This document shows positions 54,298 to 63,842 of a stretch of DNA of 64,000 bases, one piece after another. Under the pieces are notes generated by a model. That model had not been told where the DNA came from, ran no database searches, and saw nothing but the letters and a program-made list of their open reading frames with translations. Made by a program: the position numbers and the translations under genes. The stretch covers positions 682,001 through 746,000 of the forward strand of contig JAJEKV010000060.1 in NCBI GenBank assembly GCA_021234155.1, read 5' to 3'. Every line of letters starts with the position of its first letter. The first letter of the stretch is position 1. This DNA is from Isoetes taiwanensis (lineage: Eukaryota; Streptophyta; Lycopodiopsida; Isoetales; Isoetaceae).

Positions 54298-57185
54298 TCA
54301 CACTCTTTGGGGATCATCTGGCGACAACGGCCTGGTCCCTACGGCCCAACCATAGTCTATCGTTTTCAAATGTTGGTAGCGTGGCGGGTCATTAGGATTC
54401 GGTCTCCAATTCTTGCTCCAGCAATCCCTATACTGCATTGCATATGAGGTACCCTTTCTTGCAAATGGCTCAAACCAAGAAACAAACACCTCTTCATAGT
54501 GAGGGAGATTAGGGTCCCTCTTGGGTCCTCTTCGCAAAGGCCATCCCCGTCGGGCGGTTATCATGTGGCCCGATCGGCAAGAGCATTCCTTTCTTCACAT
54601 CTTGGTAGGGTCGAGAATATTTCAATAGGGTTCTTGGGTCTACCAGAGAAAGGCCCGACATAATGAGATGCACCAATGTGTTCATCCACCAATAAGTTGT
54701 CGGGTTCTTCTAATGCGGTTTGTATGCAGTCTTTGGGCGAAATCTGAATAGCAGTTCTACCTGGGCTGAGCGTCCCCAAGCACTCGCATAACAAGGTGGA
54801 CCAGTAGTCAATAACTTCATTCATATATGTGTTAGACCATGAGTTATCGCCGGCTCTAGAAATAGCTGCCAAAGTGCATCATGTACTTGGCAATTGAAGC
54901 TCTCAAGGCACCTGTATATGTCAAGCTCGATATGGTTGCACGACCTTAGGTGACCCTCTAGGAATCATAGGTAAGCCTTGGGCATCCTCCTTCCACATTT
55001 TAATTCCCTTTTCAGGTAGCCACTCCCTATGCCCCGGCCTCATCTTGTAGAACATTAGTGGCCATCCATCATTCATGCGAGAACTTGAAGAGTAGAGGTT
55101 CCAAATGACCACATAAACGGTCCTTCTTATCGGGGATAAAACCTTTCACGAATTCTTTCGGTTGGGGAACCTCGGACACAAGGTAGGGCGTAGGGAGACT
55201 TTGAACTACATCGCACGAAGAGTTGCATAAGCTCGGAATAGTCAATGCATCGATCTTCTCAACAGAGTGGAGTAGTTTCCAAAGAGGGCATCTATGTCAT
55301 CGTGGGTATGTCCAACCATCATGAATCCCAGTTGCTTTTGATCGAAGACACCTAACCGGACCAAATATGACAAGTAAGAGAAAAGATACACATTTCTTGT
55401 TTTGTCCTGAGCAATTGTCTAGCTGCAAGTAAAGCCTTCTAGGCAACTTCTTTGGTATCAGAGGGCCCTTGATAGGAGGCATAAAATCATTTCTAGTGCC
55501 ATTCACCATTTTTGTCCTAAGGGCTTCCGTGTTCATGATTGCTCCACCCCAGCAGCTTCCTTGATGATCTGTATTTCTCAAATGACCCCAGTTGTCCTCA
55601 GATTGATTCTCTAGTGTTTTCAAGGTATGATTTAAAGATCCCACATGAAAATTCGAATCATCTGGCCAGAGGTCCAGCGAGAAGTGGCCCAAAGCACCTA
55701 CACCATGCCCATGCATGAGAGCACCAGTAAGACTCACCTTCAACCGTTCACCCCTCCATACAGATTTTGCTAGCTTCTCCAGACGAGGAACCATCGTCTT
55801 ATTCTGATCCATCTTATCATGTATAATGGTTAAGGCATTTTCAGGAGATCGATGAGACAAAGCTCTCCACGACCAGTAGAGACTCCTGCAGGAAAGTTGG
55901 GCTGTCATGTGAGATTTCCTTTCCACGGCGAGCTCTCTTCTTTCTCTCGGATCCCTAGTCTTGGCAAGTTTCTCCTTTATCACAATACAGGTATTACACT
56001 TAGAAAATGCTATCCTTTTGGCGATTGCTACCCTCAGAGTGGTTCTCCTTCCATGTTGACAAGAAGGACGATTGAGAAACATGTTTTCCTGTCATCTCGT
56101 GGACGGTTATATCTACCTCTTGATGTATGTCCTTTTTAGTCAAGATGGAAGGTAATCTCTTCACATTTTCTCTAGTTCCCCCACTCGTAACCTTTGAGCG
56201 GTGTGGCATAGTTTCAGCATTTTCATCTATGTACATAGATAGCACAGCACCTCCGGCCAGTGTATGAGACCTTGGCTTCATGGACCCGGAGTTTCCATGC
56301 TCCGCAATCCTGTGCCCTTCCATAAAAAGCTTCCTCCATTTGTAAAATGTAGAAACTGGGATACCGTATGCACTATGCCATGCCTTCACCTGAGACTTCC
56401 CTGTTGTTCAAGATTAGCTTTTTCACACATCCATTCTCGAACAAAGATCTAGCATGTTGTGCATAAAAAGTCGATGCGTTCGAGCTTTTCATGTTCCATA
56501 GAGAAGGTCCTCATGGCGGATACCTCCTTAAGCGTGAAATTAGCACAACATCTCTTCAAGCAAAGACATCGAGGACACAAGCGCAAGATAGCTTCAGGTG
56601 TGGTTTTCCTTTCACCTTTTTTTGGGGTCGAGCGTCCTCTCGCCTTCCTGTTCACCATGTGGTACTGTCTTTTTTTTGTTACTCCAGCCTCCGGCCTGAT
56701 GGCGTAAGCTTCCTTCTCAACCTCAGTCTCCTTCACGGCCGTAACTAGGCTAGAAACTGGAATACTGTCAACGAGAACCAATGCTATTGGCCATCTCACC
56801 AAGTCATGCATCTGTGGCATTTCTGCACAAGCCTGACAGAGCATAGAAATCTTCTCGGGCATTGGCAACAAATTCATAACAGAAACCCCTATCCATGCTT
56901 CACCCAACTTCATGTCAGATACGGCATCGTTTGGATCTGCGAAAACGATGACACCTGTAGCATAAGCGGTTTGCGGCATTTTCGTCGCATTAACTCACAT
57001 GTCTTTTCCACTAGTTTATCCCCCGCAAATCCCCCGCAATTCAATTGGTTCATTGTTTCCTTCACGGGAGTTTCTTTGGAACTTGCCAATTTATCCGTTT
57101 GATCGACCGGTGGTGTGCTAACATCGGGTCTTTGGAGTGATTTCATCATGAGCGCCGCTTTTGGACCAAAGAATGAAGCTACCAA
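54298..57185 (-). pseudogene. DUF7869-like, putative DDE transposase gene, frame-shifted
   Basis: Read from 57,185 leftwards in alternating frames. Residues from 57,185 form a Lys/Thr-rich N-terminus. 56,449-56,979 has GVIVFADPNDAVSD and a Cys cluster (RLCPRCLCLKRCC). 56,000-56,389 has KAWHSAYGIPVSTFYKWRKL, likely helix-turn-helix. 55,297-56,082 has FSKCNTC, TIIHDKMDQNKT, TGALMHGHG and LYLQLDNCSGQNKK. In a shifted frame at about 55,278-55,320 is VGHTHDDIDALFG. C-terminal blocks follow at 54,921-55,135 (WLPEKGIKMWKEDAQGLP), 54,561-54,872 and 54,298-54,564. The order matches proteins I remember as DUF7869, found in algae, mosses and protists. Aspartates in HDKMD, LQLDN and THDDID are candidate catalytic residues, by inference from RNase-H-fold transposases. 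At least five frame changes occur, so it is decayed, or has small introns or assembly indels. Confidence 0.65.
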
Positions 57186-57400
57186 CGACCTCCTCTAGGT
57201 GGTTCAATTAAAAACCACGAAAGCGGCAAAGTGGTATCGCCCATCAAAGACAACGACTAGAGAAACTACTATCAATTAAATGCACGGGACGTTGTGGTGA
57301 TTTTTGAAGTTATGCACTCGCCCTCGACCACCTTCTTCCCCAACGGTAGAAAGACCGTAGAGCTTCCATCCCGAATAAAGTCAACATCGCTTCCAACAAC

Positions 57401-57695
57401 ATCGCGATGGCGATCTTGGCTGGACCTCATTAGAAGAAAAAAATGCAAGTACTCAAAGACCCAAAGGGACGACATAATACCTCGGGAAGATCGCGAAGGC
57501 GATTCTCTTGAACACATGGGTATAAATGACGAAGCATAAGATACGGCGACAGTAGGGAGATCGCGGCGGCGATCCATCCGACCTCTATGGTGGACCTTCA
57601 ATCCTTCAAATCTACCTAGAAACTTTGTCTAATCTAACTAACCATTTAAAACCACCTATCCACTAGACTTACCTAAAAAGATCGCAATCGCGATT
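57401..57695. repeat. GATCGCG..CGCGATC-type palindromes upstream of the DUF7869-like gene
   Basis: Imperfect copies are at 57,401-57,415 (atcgcgatggcgatc), 57,489-57,504 (gatcgcgaaggcgatt), 57,559-57,574 (gatcgcggcggcgatc) and 57,680-57,695 (gatcgcaatcgcgatt). A half-site lies at about 57,750 (aaatcgcgatt). Spacing is 70-120 bp. Confidence 0.75.
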
Positions 57696-57760
57696 AATTC
57701 GAAGTAATCTCGCGTCGCTATGTAATCGCTATGTCCTCGGGATGAACGCAAATCGCGATT

Positions 57761-58858
57761 CTTTTCATGCAGACATCCGAACAGGTCGAACTGAGCAAAA
57801 AATAGATGCTTGAGTAAGTCTCGCAAATCAAATGTCTATGTGAATATTAATTGCAGCTGTTATTTCCACAACGAAAATTGCCTGTCAGTTAATTAAAATG
57901 GAGATCTGTCGTGAATTGAACAGCTGGGAGCAAAACCATTAGCACTACCATTAGCAGAACCATTATGTTACCGTGATATTCCCTCACTATCAATTAGTCC
58001 GAGAAATAAACAATTCAATTGGGCCTTGCTAAACCAGATTATGAGATCCCCGAACAAAGATATACCAAGAAAGAGATGGTGCATATGTTGTTATGGTTGT
58101 GAGGGCACTATTATAACCTATACATAAACAACAAATCGAAAAATCTCTCCGAATTCGACAACTTCTAGCTGGATAGACAAGAAGGCATTAGGATTTTGTA
58201 CCCTCAGAAGCTTAGAGTAGGCGAGCCTTCAAGATGAGCACTATAGCCCCGATGAGCGGTCGGCGCCTCCAAAAACCCAACGCGTTTGGGCGAAGAACGA
58301 GCGCCTTCAGAACACCCGCTTTCGATTACAAATCGAAAATCCACGCCTCTTCATCGAAGCTTGAAATTCAGGTTTAAAATTTGAAATCGGGTTGTCTCTT
58401 TCGGGCCTTCAACCGCGCTCAAGGCCGTATGCCTTAATTATGGTTCAGAGGGCCTTTATTACGCATACACTTTTTGAATTTGGAGGTGCACTTTATTACG
58501 CATACATTTTTGAATTTGAATTTGTGTGTCCATTAATACGGGCGGTTGCATTAATGGTGGGTATTTATGAATGCCGGCCGATTAATGGCTGCAATTTATG
58601 GCGTGTCGTCCCGCGACGTCGTCGGATTAAATTAATCCGGCTTCCCGATTCAGATATTTATTTCGCGATCCCTTGGACTTTCATTACGCCGGGCCGATTT
58701 CGACGAGCGCCTTCAGCGATTCCCGCCTTCGCCCCTCCTCCGCGCGCCTTCCACCACGGTCGAAATCAACCCGTTTTTTAAAGCTTCAAGGCCCGGCGAT
58801 CCATGGCACCAAAAGCCCACCTCGGAGAAGGTTAGTTCCAACCCCCTCAGCTCAAGAA
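57761..58858. other. Central region of element C, no gene recognised
   Basis: Intergenic space between the two divergent gene regions. A tandem phrase occurs at 58,459-58,515 (tttattacgcatacactttttgaatttg repeated). A GC-rich block lies at 58,640-58,800. An open frame at 58,392-58,781 has no recognised motif. Promoters of both genes are expected here or nearby but are not identified. Confidence 0.35.
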
Positions 58859-59177
58859 GATCGCGGGCGCGATTTCTTTCGATAGTGCATGTTCAATTAG
58901 ACTCTTCACCTTTTCGTAATGTAGTCATTAGAAGGTCTGGAACTCAACAGGATCGCGGTCGCGATCCTGCTCAGTGGTCGGACGGATCGCGTCCGCGATC
59001 CTGCTGATTGCTCTGGTGAAAGCAGCGGCGCCGCGATCGTGTTGAGTGGTCAACAACATCAGCGGTCGGCGATCTTCTTTGACGACTCACCACTGCCGAT
59101 CGCGATCTTCAATCAATCACTCATGAGGATCGCGGTCGCGATCGTCCTAAGCTCTCTTGAAGATCGCGACCGCGATC
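58859..59177. repeat. Array of GATCGCG-NN-CGCGATC palindromes, ~35-bp period
   Basis: Copies: 58,859-58,874, 58,949-58,968 (9-bp arms around GT), 58,984-59,001 (8-bp arms around TC), a decayed copy at about 59,024-59,038 and another at 59,062-59,074. Further copies lie at 59,096-59,108, 59,128-59,143 (7-bp arms, GT) and 59,162-59,177 (7-bp arms, AC). The stretch after the palindrome also repeats (cctgctcagtggtc, cctgctgattg, cgtgttgagtggtc, cctgctgatgtt). The array is therefore a short tandem repeat whose palindromic core is best conserved. Confidence 0.9.
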
Positions 59178-59237
59178 CTGCTGATGTTACGGAAGAACTT
59201 GTGCATTAGGGAATACTGACCCACTTCTTACTTGCAG

Positions 59238-60350
59238 CTCTGGATTTGTATCGCGGCCCAGACGTTGAACCCAATAAGATCATCACACCTTCAAATGAAA
59301 GAAAGTGGTGTATAGAAATTGCGTGCAATTCCACGACGAAAAAGGCGACCGCCGTAAAGACCCTCGCTTGTTCCTCAGATCGGCAAGAAAGCCGATGACA
59401 TACAACAGTGGGAATTGCAATCGCTATGTGGGAAGGAACAAAAACAATGTCCAAGACGCCTATTATATGCGGCGTAGAGGACAATACTGCAATTTGTAGT
59501 TCATTGAGTATGTCCTTAAATGGACAAACTATGATCCCTCGCCATGGCGCCTAGCAAATTAAACAAGCCAGCTAATCGGAAAGAATGTTCACCAAAGGCG
59601 AAAGGATACGGCTAGGTACCGCAGTCCCCACGAATCTGCCTCGCCGGAATAACGGGCAATAGGGATATATTGTCCGGCTTCGACATGCGTAAAAGGTTTT
59701 GCGGTGATAAGAAACCACCTAGCATTGCACCGAAAGCTAAACGAGATGAGAAGATGCCTTACGTAATGGACACGAATTGGTTAAGGGCTCAGCGAAGAAA
59801 AAAAACATGTGAAGCCTCGTGAGTATCTATAGCAGAGGCCTCGGCCAACCCCCAGAAACCCTCCGTTGAGCTGTTTCACCGCCCAACCATCTGGCCGTTA
59901 TAGATCCGCTCAACCTCGGCTATTTGTGCTCCCCTGCGGTGCTAAAGATTACGCCATCCCAAAGTTCGTAATCAAACTTCGGCAAACTCAATACTTCGAT
60001 AGCGCAGAACCTTCTTCTTCCAACACCCCTTCCTTCACCAGTCTTTGCATCGCCCAAGAGGCTAGCATTTCCTATTGCTTCCGGCTGGCCGCCGGACCTC
60101 AAATTCAATCTCGAAGAAGAACGCAAATTGGCGAACAAACCGCGTAAGCTTGAACAATTCAAACGGTTCTACCCGCTTGGTGTGTGAAGCGGGTTTATGA
60201 AGGTTTCAATATTCGATTCGCGAACCAGCTCCGCTAACCTCACGATCGAATGCGTTCAAACGACCGTCGCGGACTCTCGTGAAGAGTTTCAAGGCGTATC
60301 CTACTGAGGTGCTCACACCGCCGATGTTGTCCCCTTCGACCCCATTACGG
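59238..60350 (+). pseudogene. Probable N-terminal exons of the ParB/methyltransferase-like gene
   Basis: A splice acceptor (ttcttacttgcag) at 59,237 is followed by an open frame, LDLYRGPDVEPNKIITPS then KWCIEIACNSTTKKATAVKT. Farther on are ERIRLGTAVPTNLPRRNNGQ (about 59,595-59,660), WPPDLKFNLEEERKLANKP (about 60,090-60,145), KLEQFKRFYPLG and VVPFDPIT at 60,326-60,350. The phrase VVPFDPIT just before a GT donor fits the lead-in to the ParB-like motif that opens the next exon. Frames change several times, so only the last piece is tied firmly to the gene. Confidence 0.4.
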
Positions 60351-60415
60351 GTGATTGTTATTGTTCATGATTTACGGTTTGTGGTCATCTAACTTACAAG
60401 TGCACATTATTTCAG

Positions 60416-61132
60416 GAAAAAGATCACATGGAGTACAGAGGATGACTTGAAGGGCAAGAAATTTTGGATAATATCTGGTAACCACAGTATATGTGCAGCT
60501 CAACTGCTATGTTGTATTGTTGGAGAACGGGAACAGCAGATGGAGTTTGCTAAAGCCTACGCGAGGAGAAGAACAAGAGTGCTTAACGGAAACTTGACAG
60601 ATAGAGAATATATTGAGTTGAGCATTCAGTGCAATGAAGTCATCGCTAACACTGTATATAGAGAGCCATTGTTAGAGAAGCTTCAACAGCTACGGCATCA
60701 ACATAAAGCGTATGGTTGTCCTCCTCAAGGTCCCATTGGTACTGCCACCACCTCAGCATGGAAGGTATTTTTATTATCTTTGCTCAAAGACATCTGGCCG
60801 TCACATTTCCCTAACCATTTGTTTTGTAGGACTTCCACGAGATAGCTACCACAACGTTGAAGGTGAAGGAGCTAAAGGACGAGAAGCAATTTATTTTTAT
60901 GGAGGAGCGGGTGTTCAGAAAGTTAATGGAAGTGGCCAACAGATGGGTCAACAAGAAGATTTGTGATGAGCATGGAGATTTTCCTGATAAGCCCTCGAAG
61001 GACTTCTTCAACAAAACCTGGTTAAGATACCTTCGAGGCATGTCTAATGCAGAGGCTTCTCAGCTTCTCGATGAGATTTTGGAAGGAAAGACATACGTTA
61101 AGGTGCAAAGCGGATATCATGGCGGGGTTTAA
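60416..61132 (+). CDS. ParB/sulfiredoxin-like domain of element C's plus-strand gene, with intron
   Basis: The exon opens after a tttcag acceptor at 60,415; the preceding intron would be 60,351-60,415. It reads ITWSTEDDLKGKKFWIISGN then HSICAAQLL. The GNHS..AAQ motif, followed by VLNGNLTDREYIELSIQCN, matches the order of the ParB N-terminal fold (G-x-H/N-R/S..AA, then a T-x-x-E..L..N helix). A second 65-bp GT..AG intron lies at 60,765-60,829. The next exon reads DFHEIATTTLKVKELKDEKQ and FRKLMEVANRWVNKKICDE, then WLRYLRGMSNAEASQLLDEI, a helical region. The frame stops at 61,132, where protein-like reading jumps to another frame. Eukaryotic ParB-like proteins of this kind occur in algae and early land plants, from memory. 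The substrate is unknown; DNA or nucleotide binding is inferred. Confidence 0.6.
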
Positions 61133-62801
61133 TTGCCGCCAGGCGCCATTGATATTAGAAGCCCGACCTTCATGCGAAAGAGATTTTGTCATACGCGATC
61201 CACGGCGCCGAAAAGATTACACATTTTGGGAGGAGTTGTTTTCGACTTTCCCGATTTCACTGAACACCCGGATTCTCGGATATATCGATTCGGATCTGAG
61301 CACGCGGAAAGCAAATTACAATAAGGAGCATGTTGTGGGTAATTTGCCCGTTGCATTTCTAGAACCCATTAGATCGATTTTGAAACCTGAAGAGGCTATA
61401 AAGATCAAGGAGAAGAAAAATGTTGTGCATGCTGTAACAAAGGAAGGGATTCCCACCTCCACTCCGAGGTTCGAGAATGCAACTATGGTGTTCATAGACT
61501 TTAGAGGATTCTCTCGCATTGTGGACGGGTAAAGAAATATATGGAACTCTTCACAAGAATATCCAGCATGACAACTGCTAATATTTATCACCTTGTCATT
61601 CTAATGCGGTCTGCGAATTTGCCAGATTGCTTGTACAACCAAAAACAGATTCAAGGCGGGTCCCATATTTCTGTAGGTACATATGACGAGCCGGGATGGG
61701 TGAACAAGAAAAGGGTGAAGGAATATCAGTATTACATCACCCATATGTGCATTAACAGAAGCGACTCCAGGGTGAACGCGATAATGCCGGAGCTGGAGCT
61801 TCGTTTGACACAGGTGTGCGCTGCACCACAGAAGACGCCCTTGCCACCAATGCCTGTCAGTGGTGACGAAGATACTGATGAGAAAATGAAGAAGAAATGG
61901 CAGACATATTTCACGGGTAAACCCAGGTACAAGTTTGTCGGAATGGAAGGTGACCACGTGATGAAGTGCCAGATGAAGACATCATATGCCTACTACGGTT
62001 GACAAGCTCAGGCCGAAGGATGGTTGTGTTCTTGATTTCTTCTCGCCAGTAATCGCTCGTGGTTGCCCTTACTGCAGGGAAAGAAGAGTATTGCTTTCGA
62101 AAGCCAGGGTAAAGTGTGCCGATTTCTGAGGGCTTTCTTGGATAAGCTCGAAAAAATGGTCAGACAGGGCGCTGGGGAGACAGATGACGAGGATAAGGCA
62201 GAGCCTGAGAATGATCCTCATGCGATCAATTTAAACATTACCCAACGAACAGATATATCTAACATCGATTCAATCTTGGATCAAATGGATGAGAAAAGCT
62301 ACGAGGAAAGAATGCAGGAAACGAAAAGACTTCTGGAGGCTACTGAGAAAGGTATTACTGCGCTGGAGCCCGTGTTTCAAAAATTAGAGGCTCTAAATGA
62401 AAAAATTGATGCCTACATGCCTTTTTTGACAGGCGGGTCGAATTTCGAATACGTAGGTATGGTCGAGGACCCTGCGGATCAAGAGGGTGAGCCATCAGGC
62501 ACACAAGAGCATCAGGTTCCAGCAAAGAAAAAAACCAAACTCTTCCATGCACCCGATATCGAATGTGCTGAGCAGAGTGGCGCAGATGTCGAAGGGACCC
62601 CCATGGATACTGACACTGAAGGACCGGATCTACATGTCCAACTCCTTGCGCAGCCATGTCCAGAGAAATCCCGAGATAAAACAAAGCTACACCGAGATGG
62701 ACACAGAAGATGTTTTCCAAAGGGGACAGGAACATGTAGGTAGGATAGCTGCTGAGCTCGGTGTTGTACCTGAGACAGTATCGGAAACCCAGATGGACTA
62801 A
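61133..62801 (+). pseudogene. Methyltransferase-like C-terminal half of element C's plus-strand gene, frame-shifted
   Basis: Readable blocks in changing frames. 61,170-61,532 reads YTFWEELFSTFPISLNTRIL, PRFENATMVFIDFRGF, at the place where methyltransferases have DPPW/DFPWG; if so it is altered here. 61,541-62,002 reads SHISVGTYDEPGWVNKKRVK then EYQYYITHM. In another frame 61,989-62,060 reads TTVDKLRPKDGCVLDFFS then VIARG; after one more shift, KKSIAFESQGKVCRFLRAFL. The run VLDFFS ... IAFES is a good motif I plus the next acidic strand end of an AdoMet-dependent DNA methyltransferase in permuted (IV before I) order. An acidic linker and a coiled-coil helix follow (SYEERMQETKRLLEATEKG; LEALNEKIDAYM). 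The end is at 62,743, or at 62,801 in the frame reading RIAAELGVVPETVSETQMD. Methylation of adenine or cytosine cannot be told. Confidence 0.5.
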
Positions 62802-62922
62802 TTTCTGCCCATATGGCAAAGAAATGTACATTGAAATGTTTGAGGAATACAAATTACAATGCTTTGAGTTTACTATTTCAGTTATTTTGTCTAAACATTC
62901 CTTCACACGACAACTCACAATG

Positions 62923-63043
62923 TTCGCCACCGCGATCCTCATTATCACTTTCAATTCTTTTTATCCATGTGAAGAGCTTAACGGAATTGTAATATTACAT
63001 CCATCGGCTGCCTAGGCAGCTTCAAATCTTCGCCGTGGCGATC
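62923..63043. repeat. Palindrome copies near the right end of element C
   Basis: ttcgccaccgcgatcctc (62,923-62,940) and ttcgccgtggcgatcctgct (63,029-63,048) are diverged copies of the same palindrome. The second is followed by gagtg, as in the central array (gatcctgctgagtg). Their presence near the end ties the array to the element ends. Confidence 0.65.
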
Positions 63044-63274
63044 CTGCTGAGTGTTTTCACTCTTTCCTGTGGACCGCTCTTGCTCCCGAAGGAGCTTGGG
63101 ATAGCCTTATACATGTCCAAATCGGATACGTCGCTGTTTGTGCCCAAAAAGCAGCGGAAAAAACGTCAACTTTTACTCCGCTGCAACCATTTGCGGTGTT
63201 TTATAGACACCCAAGAACCTATTTCATGCTAAACGAGAATTCCGAAATTCTCTAATTAATTAAATCGTGCTTGC

Positions 63275-63309
63275 TACCATGAGCAGCCGTTGCACCGTTC
63301 CATAGTGTA
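63275..63309. repeat. Right 35-bp direct repeat of element C
   Basis: Matches 53,027-53,061 at 34 of 35 positions. It immediately follows the right inverted-repeat end (aaatcgtgcttgc). Confidence 0.85.
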
Positions 63310-63360
63310 AAGCAACTGGTAACAAACCCCAGGTGATAGAGAAGAACTAGTAGGTAGGAT

Positions 63361-63502
63361 AGGAAACTGATAGGATAGAGAAGAAGAAGAAATCTAGCTC
63401 AAGAGAACGCCGATGATAGAACAATGAAGAGAGGCTGAATAAATAGGAGTGACAAAGGGACGTCCCCATCCAAGGAATGTCGGTTCTATTGCGACATGGC
63501 AT
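63361..63502. repeat. Dispersed repeat, copy C (3' ~140 bp only)
   Basis: aggaaactgataggatagag through gtccccatccaaggaatgtc to ggttctattgc matches the last part of copies A and B. The terminal palindrome is shortened, lacking the gcaatagaacc arm. Confidence 0.85.
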
Positions 63503-63567
63503 TGTGTTTAGTAGGATTTGATCCTTAGATTGTAGAAATTGGCCAACCCAAACTCAAATAGAGCCCC

Positions 63568-63842
63568 ACCCCTCACAGAGTGCGCCCAGACCAAATCCGC
63601 CATTCTCGGATTTGCTCCTCGCGCACTGTGTGAGTGGTCGACCCCAAATCTATGCCAAAAGTTGTCCAAATGAAGAAAGTAAGGACACGATCCGACCTAT
63701 CTCGACGAGATGAGTAGGATTTCACCCTTAGTTTGCATGTTTGGCATCATCCTAGACCCAAACAAGGCTCCACCCCTCACAGAGTGCGCCCAGACCAAAT
63801 CCGCCATTCTCGGATTTGCTCCTCGCACTTGTGTGAGTGGTC
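63568..63842. repeat. Two retroelement-leader-like hairpins, 203 bp apart
   Basis: Hairpins are at 63,571-63,636 and 63,774-63,838, each with cctcacagagtgcgcccaga ... cggatttgctcctcgcg..ctgtgtgag. Between and after them are phrases like those between the leader hairpins of element B (ctcgacgaga..agtaggatttcacccttag against ctcgatgagtttagtggaattacagcctta). The sequence from about 63,500 to the window end is therefore probably the leader of a related LTR element, running off the edge. Confidence 0.6.

Larger units (their letters stand above)
53062..63274. mobile_element. Element C: ~10.2-kb unit with TIRs, a DUF7869-like gene and a ParB/methyltransferase-like gene
   Basis: The left end reads catggctaaagcacgattt then cattaattgg. 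The right end, reverse complemented, reads gcaagcacgattt then aattaattag, so imperfect terminal inverted repeats of about 22-24 bp close the unit. Outside them lie 35-bp direct repeats. The interior has a duplicated TATA-box region, a minus-strand DDE-like gene (54,298-57,185), palindrome clusters at 57.4-57.7, 58.86-59.18 and 62.92-63.04 kb, and a plus-strand ParB/methyltransferase-like gene (59,238-62,801). Two genes point away from a shared central region holding the densest palindromes. Classification as one element is my inference from the end structure; only one copy is in view. Confidence 0.55.

Noticed and set aside
57272-57601. 109-codon minus-strand frame upstream of the DUF7869-like gene
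   Set aside because: It runs across the palindrome copies, and its Arg/Asp-rich text mirrors them; not similar to the family's N-terminus as far as I can see.
58392-58885. 129- and 70-codon plus-strand frames in the centre of element C
   Set aside because: No motif, GC-rich composition explains the lack of stops, and they contain an internal DNA repeat (ttattacgcatacactttttgaatttg).
58859-59177. CRISPR-like array at the 35-bp repeats
   Set aside because: The repeat core is a 16-20-bp palindrome with related, not unique, spacers; no cas genes and a eukaryotic context.
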